From: Chitinophagaceae bacterium
GTDB lineage: Bacteria; Bacteroidota; Bacteroidia; Chitinophagales; Chitinophagaceae
Length of the DNA stretch: 64,000 nt
Direction: 5' to 3'
Assembly: GCA_027489035.1 (NCBI GenBank)
Contig: JAIYAN010000008.1
Location: forward strand, 1 to 64,000
How positions within the stretch are numbered: position 1 is the first letter of the stretch; each line of letters begins with the position of its first letter. The notes below the pieces were generated by a model that worked only from the letters and a program-made list of their open reading frames with translations, was not told where the DNA came from and did no database searches. Both the position numbers and the translations under genes were made by a program. Below are positions 1-8,048 of this stretch, piece after piece.

Positions 1-1
1 C

Positions 2-388
2 GACACGGGTTTACTTTGTACCCTACTCAACATTTCATCAAAATCAGGTTTAAAAAATCATCCAATGACTGGTGCCATTTTTGAAAATTGGTGTATTTCA
101 GAAATAAAAAAGAACAAATGCAACCAAGGCGAAAGCAATGGAATTTTCTATTTCCGAGATAATGTTGGTAATGAAATCGACCTTATTATTGAAAAAGAAA
201 CAGGGCCTTTAGCTGTAGAAATCAAATCAGCAACTAAACCTGACCGCAGTAATTTAAAAGGACTCAAGTATTGGAAAAAATATCAACCCAATTCCAATGG
301 CCTATTACTTTATCAGGGAAAAAATGCGCCTACAGAAGAGGTTAATATTCAATTTATGTCATGGGAGGATTTGGATTCCATCCGATGA
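2..388 (+). CDS. DUF4143-type ATPase, C-terminal part (cut by window edge)
   Basis: The reading frame is open from base 2, so the real start lies before the window. The visible 128 residues match the C-terminal DUF4143 domain of AAA_14-type ATP-binding proteins: the run LKNHPMTGAIFENW is followed by a nuclease-like E-I-D-L and V-E-I-K-S-A pattern resembling the PD-(D/E)xK core. Proteins of this family have an N-terminal P-loop ATPase, here outside the window. They are common, mobile and poorly characterised. The gene ends 27 bases before a short repeat that recurs near 7.8 kb beside a decayed toxin-antitoxin pair. Confidence 0.8.
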   Translation, partial: DTGLLCTLLNISSKSGLKNHPMTGAIFENWCISEIKKNKCNQGESNGIFYFRDNVGNEIDLIIEKETGPLAVEIKSATKPDRSNLKGLKYWKKYQPNSNGLLLYQGKNAPTEEVNIQFMSWEDLDSIR

Positions 389-414
389 TAATTATCAAAT
401 CAACCTCTAGCAAG

Positions 415-440
415 TTCGAACTCAATCCCGTTAGGACCAC
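415..440. repeat. 26-bp repeat, copy 1
   Basis: This stretch matches 7795-7820 at 23 of 26 positions. Both copies lie just downstream of an accessory gene end. On the minus strand both read Gly-Pro-Asn-x-x-Glu-Phe-Glu, and one of the three differences is synonymous, so they may be the tail of a lost coding sequence. Confidence 0.55.
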
Positions 441-511
441 ACTTAAATAGATTTAGAAGTTATATTCTATACGCCTATTGATATTTTTTAGCATAAATAT
501 TACATCATCTT

Positions 512-2290
512 CTACTTATTCAACAACACAATCTTTCCAGATTTCAACATTCCATCTTCTCCTTTTATCGAATAAAAATAAACACCTGAAGCCAACTTTA
601 CACCTGTTGCATTTTTACCATCCCATCTTATTTGATACTTGCCCAATGGAACCGGATTGTTATAATCCCATCTGCGAACCAATTGGCCCTTATCGTTGTG
701 AATTAAAAAATGAAGCCTTTCTGGTTTTTGTATGCTAAACTCTATTTTAGTTTCATCTGAAAAAGGATTCGGATACACCAACTCGTGAATGTCATAATTG
801 CAATTCCATAAAATTGGCGTTACATTGCTCACAATGGTTAATGAATCATTGGGTGGATTGGGAATCGTATCTGTTGAATCATAACAATTTACAGCCCCAA
901 TAAAATAGGTTGCAGAAATATCTTTATTGTGGTGCGTGTTGTCTTCATCTTGTGGCAAATATGTACGCACATAATCAACTTGTACACCTGTTGGCGCCAC
1001 AGTTACTTTTATATGGCCAGAGCTCGCTTGTATCTGCCCTTCAAAATATCCGTAATCATCTGCATAAGGCACATTGTCTGTATTTGATGGATTGGGATGA
1101 CTAGGTTGAGGCGTTTCTTGATAAACCAAACAATCTTTTTCTTGCTTGCCAAAAAAATGATCATGCCCATGGAAAAATATATTTACACGATGCTCTTTTA
1201 ATAAATCTTTAATGGGCTTATACCATCCTGGTCTGTAAAAAGCAAATGAATCTATCCCATTCATACTTTTACCACCCCATTCATACAAATCAGCCACTTC
1301 AACCCCACCTCTTCCATCTTTATCACCACCAACTATTTGATGAGAAAAAACAAATTTGAATTTTTTGCTGTCATTATCTTCTAGTGTTTTCTTCAACCAA
1401 TCATATTGTGTTTTGCCCAATGTCCAACGCCAACCATGCATCGAATCAGGTTTTGGTGCCGTGTACCAATATGGATCAATTACAATAAACAATGCATCTC
1501 CCCATGACCAAGCATAATAACTTTCTCGTTGTCCTACAAAAGATTGATTAGAAGTATCGCCGGTGTAAAATGAATTTGGCGCAGGATTTAAAAAGAATTT
1601 TTTACGATCAATAGCATCCCAAACCGCAATATTATTTGCCGTATTATTTCTGTTCCATCCTGCTTCTCCTTCATGATTTCCAAGTGCTATGTACAATGGA
1701 ACAGAATGCGTTAGAGACTCAAAAGCCGATCTAAATAAATTACATCTATACGTGATTGTATCTCTTGGAATTTGATTGGTGGTTCTGTTTTTTAATTTAT
1801 CCGTCATTAAAAAATCGCCTAAATCAATCATGAAATCCGGATTGTCCGACAATTGATTTTCTAAACATAATCTGTATAAAGCCGAATCACTTTGCTCATC
1901 TAAATGTGGATCAGCTTCTACGATAAATGAAAAACTGCTGCCAACTAGGCGTTGTGTATGAAACGTATATTCAGGTCGATTTGTTGAGCTGCTCGAACCT
2001 GGCACCCTGTAACGAACGCGATAATAATATTTGGTATTGGCTTGCAAACCCGTCAATACAATTTCAGCAGGTTCATTTGCTGAAAAAGGTTGCCAAGGCG
2101 TTTGACTGGTATAATTTCCGGTGGCCGTGCCATATTGAATAGACATTTGTACCGAATCTGCAAAAATCAGTTGAATGGTAACACTGTTGTCTGTTGGTCG
2201 ACCAAGCAATTCATTATGAAGCAATCTTTGCGCATGTAATCCTAAAACAGAAACAGCAAATAAAAAACTGGATAGAAATATTTTTTTCAT
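512..2290 (-). CDS. Secreted calcineurin-like metallophosphoesterase with T9SS type A tail
   Basis: 592 residues. A signal peptide (about 1-20, ending HAQ) is followed by a purple-acid-phosphatase-like Fn3 domain (about 25-112). The metallophosphoesterase domain (about 118-400) carries the dinuclear metal motifs D127-x-H129, GD near 158, GNHE at 204-207, an SHQ motif and a late GHDH. The last 80 residues (VYPNPF, then G-V-Y-F-Y-S and S-G-K-I) form a T9SS type A sorting domain, so the protein is probably exported across the outer membrane. Its substrate is unknown; phosphomonoesters or phosphodiesters are possible. It is the second of two tandem paralogues in the transcription direction, 21 bases behind the first. 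Confidence 0.88.
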   Translation of the reverse strand: MKKIFLSSFLFAVSVLGLHAQRLLHNELLGRPTDNSVTIQLIFADSVQMSIQYGTATGNYTSQTPWQPFSANEPAEIVLTGLQANTKYYYRVRYRVPGSSSSTNRPEYTFHTQRLVGSSFSFIVEADPHLDEQSDSALYRLCLENQLSDNPDFMIDLGDFLMTDKLKNRTTNQIPRDTITYRCNLFRSAFESLTHSVPLYIALGNHEGEAGWNRNNTANNIAVWDAIDRKKFFLNPAPNSFYTGDTSNQSFVGQRESYYAWSWGDALFIVIDPYWYTAPKPDSMHGWRWTLGKTQYDWLKKTLEDNDSKKFKFVFSHQIVGGDKDGRGGVEVADLYEWGGKSMNGIDSFAFYRPGWYKPIKDLLKEHRVNIFFHGHDHFFGKQEKDCLVYQETPQPSHPNPSNTDNVPYADDYGYFEGQIQASSGHIKVTVAPTGVQVDYVRTYLPQDEDNTHHNKDISATYFIGAVNCYDSTDTIPNPPNDSLTIVSNVTPILWNCNYDIHELVYPNPFSDETKIEFSIQKPERLHFLIHNDKGQLVRRWDYNNPVPLGKYQIRWDGKNATGVKLASGVYFYSIKGEDGMLKSGKIVLLNK

Positions 2291-2311
2291 TTTATTTTAA
2301 TGTTTATTTTT

Positions 2312-4117
2312 TTAATGTTGAATCATGATTTTTTTAACGACATGATTATCGTCGGCATCAATTTTTAGAAAATAAACACCGGTTGAAAATTTCCTTACAT
2401 CAATTGTATTGACAATTCCTTTATACACCATTTGACCTGAACTATTGATCAATTCGGTTTGAAGATTTTTGATGTTGGTATTGAATCTTAAATTGATGGT
2501 ATTGTTGGCAGGGTTAGGAAAAACCTGAACAAAATCGTTTACAGAAAAACTGCAACTTCTTCTAATGCTATCTTCTGGTGGAGTACCTAAACATCCATTT
2601 GGAGTACTTGAATATGTTCTGGATTGATATCCACTAGAATCACAATTAGACCAGCTGCCGTAATTGAAAACACAAGGATTTGTAATGCAATCGCCAATAG
2701 TATAAGAAAATGCGACCTCTCCATTTTTATGAACCCCGAAAGTATCCGATGGCAAATAGGCCCTTATAAAATCTACTTTTACACATGAAGGCGTTACTTC
2801 TACTTTTATATGTCCTGATCCAGCAATGGTATCGGCGGTATAAGCTGTGGCATTGGCCAACATCCCAATTTCATAAGTTGAGTCGGCTGCCATCGGACAA
2901 GATTGGTAAGTAATTCCATCCAGAACCTCATGTGCAAAAACATGGTCGTGTCCTTGAAAGAAAATATTAACGTGATTGTCTTTAAACAATTGATGAATCG
3001 GTTTTGTCCATCCTTCTGATGCAGGTCTATTGGCATCAAAAGTATAACCGCTTCCTGTAGTTCCATTTACGCGTTGATATCCACCCCATTCATTAGTGAT
3101 GGCGTTTGTAATGCCACCTCTTCCTTCACCCCTAACATGATGGGCAAATACAAATTTGAATTTTGCAGTGCTATTTTCCAATGTACTTTTCAGCCATAAA
3201 TATTGAGGTAATCCAAGTGTCCAATCCCAACCAACTGGTTTTGGAGAAGTATCAGAACGACTATCGTAACGATATGGATCAAGCACCACAAATAATGCAT
3301 CGCCCCAAGTCCAAGCATAATAATTTTCAGGGTTGTTTATGCCATAACTCTCCATGGTACTATTTCCTGAATAAAATGAATTTGGAAAGGGATTGGAAAA
3401 ATATTTCTTCCTTGATAATGTAGCATTTATAGGTAAATTATTAGGTGGTGCTATGGGATAAATAAAATGATGCTTTCTCTCCCCTTCATGATTTCCTAGG
3501 GCAATATAAAATGGAATGGAATGACAAACTTGTCCCAAATAAGGCCTGTAATTTCGATGGAGCGTATCTAATTCTCCAGCTGTTACTGTGTAGGTTTGAT
3601 CGAGATAAGAATGGTCATCGCCAAAAATATCCCCTAACGACAACATGAAATCAGGCGCATCGTTTGCCTGGTTTTTTAAAGTAATGTTGTATAAATTTCC
3701 GACACCTTTTTTGTCATACAGATGTTCATCTGATTCAATGGTAAACTTAAATGAACTTCCAGGTGCCCTTTGAGTTTGAAATGAATATTCAGGTGTGTAT
3801 AAATACGAACCACCAACGGGTCTGTATTCCATCTTGTAAAAATATTTTTTATTGGGTTGCAGGTTACTTAGCTGAATTTCAATCGGTAAGTTTGATTGTG
3901 TAGTATAATTTAGTGATGAATTTGTATAATTATTAGATTGTAAACCATACTCAATTTTCAATTCCATATTTCTATCAAACATCACATTGGCTGTAATAGA
4001 TGTATCTGTAGGTCGACCCAAAACAATTGAATATGTCTGAGCATTTATTGGATTGGTTGTCAATAGATTTATCAAAAAATAAAAAAATAAAAAATAGTCG
4101 CTTTTTACTTTAATCAT
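2312..4117 (-). CDS. Secreted metallophosphoesterase paralogue with TSP1-like insert and T9SS tail
   Basis: 601 residues, paralogous to the next gene downstream: both share an N-terminal Fn3-like region opening LGRPTD and the same metal-binding series (D-E-H, LGD, GNHE, AHH, GHDH). A signal peptide covers about 1-27. Between the catalytic domain and the tail there is a cysteine-rich stretch beginning NYGSWSNCDSSG that resembles a thrombospondin type 1 module and is absent from the sister protein. The C-terminus (VFPNPANNTINL, then STGVYFLKI) is a T9SS type A sorting domain. The two genes are probably co-transcribed. Confidence is high for the fold and low for the substrate. Confidence 0.87.
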   Translation of the reverse strand: MIKVKSDYFLFFYFLINLLTTNPINAQTYSIVLGRPTDTSITANVMFDRNMELKIEYGLQSNNYTNSSLNYTTQSNLPIEIQLSNLQPNKKYFYKMEYRPVGGSYLYTPEYSFQTQRAPGSSFKFTIESDEHLYDKKGVGNLYNITLKNQANDAPDFMLSLGDIFGDDHSYLDQTYTVTAGELDTLHRNYRPYLGQVCHSIPFYIALGNHEGERKHHFIYPIAPPNNLPINATLSRKKYFSNPFPNSFYSGNSTMESYGINNPENYYAWTWGDALFVVLDPYRYDSRSDTSPKPVGWDWTLGLPQYLWLKSTLENSTAKFKFVFAHHVRGEGRGGITNAITNEWGGYQRVNGTTGSGYTFDANRPASEGWTKPIHQLFKDNHVNIFFQGHDHVFAHEVLDGITYQSCPMAADSTYEIGMLANATAYTADTIAGSGHIKVEVTPSCVKVDFIRAYLPSDTFGVHKNGEVAFSYTIGDCITNPCVFNYGSWSNCDSSGYQSRTYSSTPNGCLGTPPEDSIRRSCSFSVNDFVQVFPNPANNTINLRFNTNIKNLQTELINSSGQMVYKGIVNTIDVRKFSTGVYFLKIDADDNHVVKKIMIQH

Positions 4118-4221
4118 GTAATTTGATTTTAAATACCGGCTGTAGACATTTCATTTTTTTAAAAGTTTAACTAAAGATTAAACTTTCTTAATCGTTTTAG
4201 GTCTTTTGAAAAATCATCAAT

Positions 4222-4998
4222 ATGAGAAAATATTTTCCCGTTTTATTTTTTGCAATGATGTCAATGTTTGCTTGCAAGAAAAATAATCCTCCCGTATCCC
4301 TTTCACCTGGAATTACATCAATTTCTCCAACTAATGTTCATTTAGGCGACACAATTACCATCAGTGGCGCTCATTTTACAGGTACTACTTCTGTAATGAT
4401 AAATGGAATGAATGTAACTTTCACTGTTATAAACGATAGCACCATAATCGTTGTAATTCCACAAGGCACTAAAAGTGGACCGGTTACAGTAACTACTACA
4501 AATGGAACAATTTCCAGTACCATAAATATTCAAATGCTCTCTAAATTAGTAGCATATAGTAGCGCTTTTATCAACAATGGTTTGTACCCAAAACTATATA
4601 CTTGTGATAGTACGGGAATTTCACCAACAATTTCATGGCGAGATGCACCGATTGGAACAAATGCTTATGCCGTTACGATGCATACCATTCCACCAACGGG
4701 AGCAAATCATGTGTATATGGTGGTGTATAATTTACCTTCCTCAGTAACGAGCTTACCAGAAAACAATACAACAGTTGGTACTTATGGCGCAAATTCATTC
4801 CCGAATCCATTAAAATACGACCCACCTTGTTCACAAGGGCCAGGATTAAAGTATTATTTCTTAACGGTTTACGCTTTATCGCAACAACCCAATATTACGG
4901 TCGCTCAAAATCAGGTAACAATGGATTATTTAAAGTCTGCAATAAGTAACATTACACTTGATACATCAATGATTACAGTGGGATATGCAAGGCCTTAA
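4222..4998 (+). CDS. Lipoprotein with IPT/TIG domain fused to PEBP (YbhB-like) domain
   Basis: 258 residues. The start reads as a lipoprotein signal (SMFACKK, lipid on Cys at about 18). Residues about 27-105 form one IPT/TIG immunoglobulin-like domain (ITSISP near the start, then G-D-T-I-T-I-S-G). Residues about 110-258 match the YbhB/YbcL branch of phosphatidylethanolamine-binding proteins (HVYMVVYNLP, a YDPPCSQGPG motif, FLTVYALS). The family binds anionic ligands; the bacterial role is unclear. The gene diverges from the phosphoesterases and precedes the YHYH and HupE genes on the same strand. Confidence 0.75.
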   Translation: MRKYFPVLFFAMMSMFACKKNNPPVSLSPGITSISPTNVHLGDTITISGAHFTGTTSVMINGMNVTFTVINDSTIIVVIPQGTKSGPVTVTTTNGTISSTINIQMLSKLVAYSSAFINNGLYPKLYTCDSTGISPTISWRDAPIGTNAYAVTMHTIPPTGANHVYMVVYNLPSSVTSLPENNTTVGTYGANSFPNPLKYDPPCSQGPGLKYYFLTVYALSQQPNITVAQNQVTMDYLKSAISNITLDTSMITVGYARP

Positions 4999-5089
4999 TT
5001 TTTAAAACCAAATAAATTCAAAGGATTTAAAATAATTTTCCTTCTAATAGAAAAATTATAAAAATCATCATCTTTTAAATAACATCAGC

Positions 5090-6484
5090 ATGGGTAAATT
5101 TATTAGCGCAGTACTTACCTTAATTTTTACGATTGCTTTCAACAGCTTATTATTAGCACATCCAGAAGGCCATTACAAAAAAGCTGATTTGCCAAATTTG
5201 CATCATTGGAATTTAAATTTTAATCATCAGCAAGTAATTGGCAATTTTTTGATGCAAAGAAATGATTTGATTGTGATTGAAGGAATTGAAGGAAAGATGT
5301 GGACTATAAAAATGAATAAACTAGATGATGTAGATCAAGCTTACGCAAATGGGGAGATTGAAAAAATTAATCGACTAAATGGATTTAATGCTTCGGAAGG
5401 CACCTCAAACCACTCGAGTACTTATTTTATGTACTTATTGATTTTTGGAGGAATGGCCATTACATTTTACGGGTTAAGTGTTTATGCTGCACGTAAAAAA
5501 ATGAATACGAATTTGAGGTTAGCATTTTCTACTTTATCGGTTTTTGCCATTATTTTATTTTTTGTTTCTTGTAAAAAAGACGAGCCTAATAATGGTGGTA
5601 ATGGCAACGGAAATAATGTAATTACTGGCATTCCAAAAACTACAACTAGTTTTATCGATTCAGCATTTACGCATTACAAACCAAAAATTTCTACCAATTG
5701 GGATACTACATATTTTTATGTTTCTTCAACTGGTATTCCAAATCACAATATGATGGTGGGTATTAGCAGCTGGCAACAACAAGTGCCAATTCCACAAGAT
5801 TATTCAGGCACAAATCATTGGAGCATTCCATTACAACCTGTTTATGCTACTACACCATTGAGTACAAGAACAAATTTCATGAAAGGCGCTGTTGCTATTG
5901 CAGTGAATGGTATTCCTATATTCAATGCGCTAAATAACCGTGGCGAAGATTCATATCTTATCGGCGAATTGGACCAGTGGGGAGGTCATTGTGGTAAAGG
6001 AGATGATTATCATTATCATGCAGCCCCTTTAAGTTTGTCTACAATATCAGGATTGAAACCAATTGCTTTTGCACTAGACGGATTTGCAGTTTATGGAGCT
6101 AAAGAACCCGATGGCACAACCATGCAATCGCTAGATACTTGTCATGGCCACATTTATAACAATGGTGTGTATCATTATCATGGCACTACAAATTATCCAT
6201 ATGTTGTTGGAGCGATGAAAGGAAAAGTGGTTACCGATCCAACTACACCAGCGCCTGAAAATCAAATTCTTCCACAAGCCTTTGCGCATCCAATCAGACC
6301 AGCTTTAACTCCTTTGAGAAATGCTGTAATTACTGGATTTACAGCGCCAACTTCATCTTCCTATAATTTAACTTACCAATTGGGCAATCGTTTTGGACAT
6401 GTAAATTACAATTGGACGACAAACGGAGTGTATCATTTTGAATTTATTGATACTGCAGGTATAACCACCACTGCGAATTATTAA
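5090..6484 (+). CDS. YHYH-domain protein with N-terminal membrane section
   Basis: 464 residues. After a signal peptide (about 1-23) comes a short domain, one membrane helix near 113-133, and a second hydrophobic segment near 143-160 ending FFVSCKKDE, which looks exactly like a lipoprotein signal. The rest is a YHYH domain: the motifs GDDYHYHAAP and GVYHYHGT flank a conserved GGHCGKG. YHYH domains are found in secreted bacterial proteins of unknown biochemical role, with suspected metal binding through the many histidines. The internal lipobox preceded by ATG at 5501 suggests a fusion or a second start. HupE follows 16 bases later. Confidence 0.75.
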   Translation: MGKFISAVLTLIFTIAFNSLLLAHPEGHYKKADLPNLHHWNLNFNHQQVIGNFLMQRNDLIVIEGIEGKMWTIKMNKLDDVDQAYANGEIEKINRLNGFNASEGTSNHSSTYFMYLLIFGGMAITFYGLSVYAARKKMNTNLRLAFSTLSVFAIILFFVSCKKDEPNNGGNGNGNNVITGIPKTTTSFIDSAFTHYKPKISTNWDTTYFYVSSTGIPNHNMMVGISSWQQQVPIPQDYSGTNHWSIPLQPVYATTPLSTRTNFMKGAVAIAVNGIPIFNALNNRGEDSYLIGELDQWGGHCGKGDDYHYHAAPLSLSTISGLKPIAFALDGFAVYGAKEPDGTTMQSLDTCHGHIYNNGVYHYHGTTNYPYVVGAMKGKVVTDPTTPAPENQILPQAFAHPIRPALTPLRNAVITGFTAPTSSSYNLTYQLGNRFGHVNYNWTTNGVYHFEFIDTAGITTTANY

Positions 6485-6500
6485 TCATAATTTTTGAAGC

Positions 6501-7067
6501 ATGTTTGAAGTTGTAATTAGTTTTATTGAACTCGGCTTCAAACATATTATTCCACTTGGATTAGACCATATCTTATTTATATTGGGTTTGTTTTTAGCTT
6601 CCCCTAAAATCAAACCATTATTAATTCAAGCCACATTTTTTACAATGGCACATACCATTTCTTTGGTGTTGGTAGCCAATAAATTAATGCTACCGAATTC
6701 AAATATAATTGAACCATTGATTTCGATTTCAATCGTGTTCATCGCAATAGAAAATATTTTCATTACACAAACAAGCATTCGAAGATATTGGGTGATTTTT
6801 TTATTCGGTTTGGTTCATGGAATGGGGTTTGCCTCCGCTTTTATAGAAACCACTATTAACAACACTTACTTTTATATTTCCTTATTTTCTTTCAACATTG
6901 GCGTTGAAATTGGACAAGTGCTTATTCTACTTTTGGCATATTTTATAATTGGAAAACCTTATGGCGCCGAAATCTGGTATAGAAAAAAAATAATCATACC
7001 TGCTTCTTTATTTATTGCAATTATTGCGCTTTACTGGACTTGCATACGATTATTTGTGCATGTTTAA
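6501..7067 (+). CDS. HupE/UreJ family membrane protein
   Basis: 188 residues with about six membrane helices and the histidine signatures of the HupE/UreJ family: LGLDHILFILGLF early, MAHTISL and FGLVHGMGFA in the middle. Members are associated with nickel or other metal uptake, though many Bacteroidota copies have no urease or hydrogenase nearby, as here. It lies 16 bases behind the His-rich YHYH protein, probably in one transcript, which would fit a shared metal-related job (inference). Confidence 0.8.
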   Translation: MFEVVISFIELGFKHIIPLGLDHILFILGLFLASPKIKPLLIQATFFTMAHTISLVLVANKLMLPNSNIIEPLISISIVFIAIENIFITQTSIRRYWVIFLFGLVHGMGFASAFIETTINNTYFYISLFSFNIGVEIGQVLILLLAYFIIGKPYGAEIWYRKKIIIPASLFIAIIALYWTCIRLFVHV

Positions 7068-7117
7068 TTTTGTTTGTAGATTAAAATATATTTACAAACT
7101 AAATTAAGTTGCTCGTC

Positions 7118-7298
7118 ATGGACATTAGAAAAACAAAGTCTTTTGTACTTATTTCTTTTTTGAAAGCTTTCTTTGGGAGAGGCAACAGAAGTGGCTGGCA
7201 TTTCCAAAAGGGCTTTCGCTGAACTGTTAGGAAGTTACAACGTTTCGATTTTTAATTACCATGCTTCTAATATCTCAAGTGAAGTAGCCAATGCATAA
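7118..7298 (+). pseudogene. Broken UPF0175-family antitoxin remnant
   Basis: From about 7164 the frame reads KLSLGEATEVAGISKRAF and continues to NVSIFNY before a stop at 7296. This is the typical C-terminal half of UPF0175 antitoxins. Immediately upstream the frame is closed by TGA at 7161, and the preceding residues from ATG 7118 lie in another frame, so the gene is truncated and frameshifted. It sits directly before a DUF3368-type PIN toxin remnant, the normal partner of this family. Confidence 0.75.
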
Positions 7299-7742
7299 AA
7301 TTATTATTTCTGAAACCATTTGTTTTATTATTCTTACAAAATTGGCGAATTATCTCTTTTAAAAAAACTATATAGTAAAATCACAACAACCATTTAAATT
7401 GCAACTGAGTTTGTAGAGCCATTGCCTAAATGGGTTGAAATATTATCTGTAAAGAGTAAAGACGCTCAACTATTATTGGAAATGCATATTGACAAAGGCG
7501 AATCCAGTGCTATAGCTTTGGCACTTGAAATTTCTGATTCTTTATTGATCTTGGATGATATAAAAGCAAGAAAAGTTGCAACCCAACTTGGCTTGTCCAC
7601 AGGTACACTGGGAATTATAATCAAAGCAAAACTTGAAGGTATCATTCCATCTGTTATTCCAATTTTGAATAAAATCAAACAAACTGATTTTAGACTATCC
7701 AACGAAGTGGAATTACAAGTTTTAAAAGCAGCAATGGAATAG
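7291..7742 (+). pseudogene. Broken DUF3368 (PIN-like) toxin
   Basis: A start at 7291 gives MHKIIISET, the first acidic strand of a PIN domain. The family continuation IGELSLLKKLYSK appears in a different frame from about 7340, and that frame is interrupted by TAA at 7395. From 7398 to 7742 the frame is open and carries the DUF3368 body: the GESSAIALA motif, LLILDDIKAR and QLGLSTGTLG. One frameshift and one nonsense mutation inactivate the gene unless a late start (7422) makes a fragment. The start overlaps the end of the antitoxin remnant, as in intact modules. Confidence 0.75.
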
Positions 7743-7794
7743 TTTATTTTATTTGCAAAGATAAAATAACAACAACTCCACATCCTCCAAAAAA

Positions 7795-7820
7795 TTCGAA
7801 CTCAAACTCGTTAGGTCCAC
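7795..7820. repeat. 26-bp repeat, copy 2
   Basis: 23 of 26 positions match 415-440. It begins 53 bases after the stop of the decayed toxin. See copy 1 for the shared minus-strand reading. Confidence 0.55.
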
Positions 7821-7900
7821 TTGTTATTTTGAAAAATAATAATAGTGTTTACTAATAATATTTAACTGCCATTATTATTTCTTTTACAATATCCCAATCA

Positions 7901-7934
7901 ATTCCATTTTTGTATAAAATGTAAAAAATGGAAT
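7901..7934. other. Perfect 11-bp hairpin
   Basis: Arms 7901-7911 and 7924-7934 are perfectly complementary around a 12-base loop, in the convergent gap between the toxin remnant and the peptidase gene. The flanks have no long T-run, so it may be a terminator part or only a local hairpin. The rest of the gap 7743-8048 has no coding signal. Confidence 0.4.
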
Positions 7935-7977
7935 GCAAGCTTGATTGATCAATAATCATCCCAAATCTTAATTCAAA

Positions 7978-8029
7978 AAAAAGTAAAAACTCAAAAATAT
8001 GATTGCTCCATTTTGAATTTTTACTTTTT
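7978..8029 (-). terminator. Probable terminator of the dipeptidyl peptidase gene
   Basis: Arms 7978-7996 and 8011-8029 pair at 18 of 19 positions around a 14-base loop. On the minus strand the stem is followed by a T-run, as expected for an intrinsic terminator. It begins 20 bases after the stop of the minus-strand peptidase gene. Confidence 0.65.
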
Positions 8030-8048
8030 ACTTTTAAATCATTTACCC

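Noticed and set aside
6226-6232. GGTTACC copies at about 6226, 19787 and 28722 as further sigma promoters
   Set aside because: The first two are inside coding sequence, the third lacks a TTATA half at the right spacing and has no gene in that direction.
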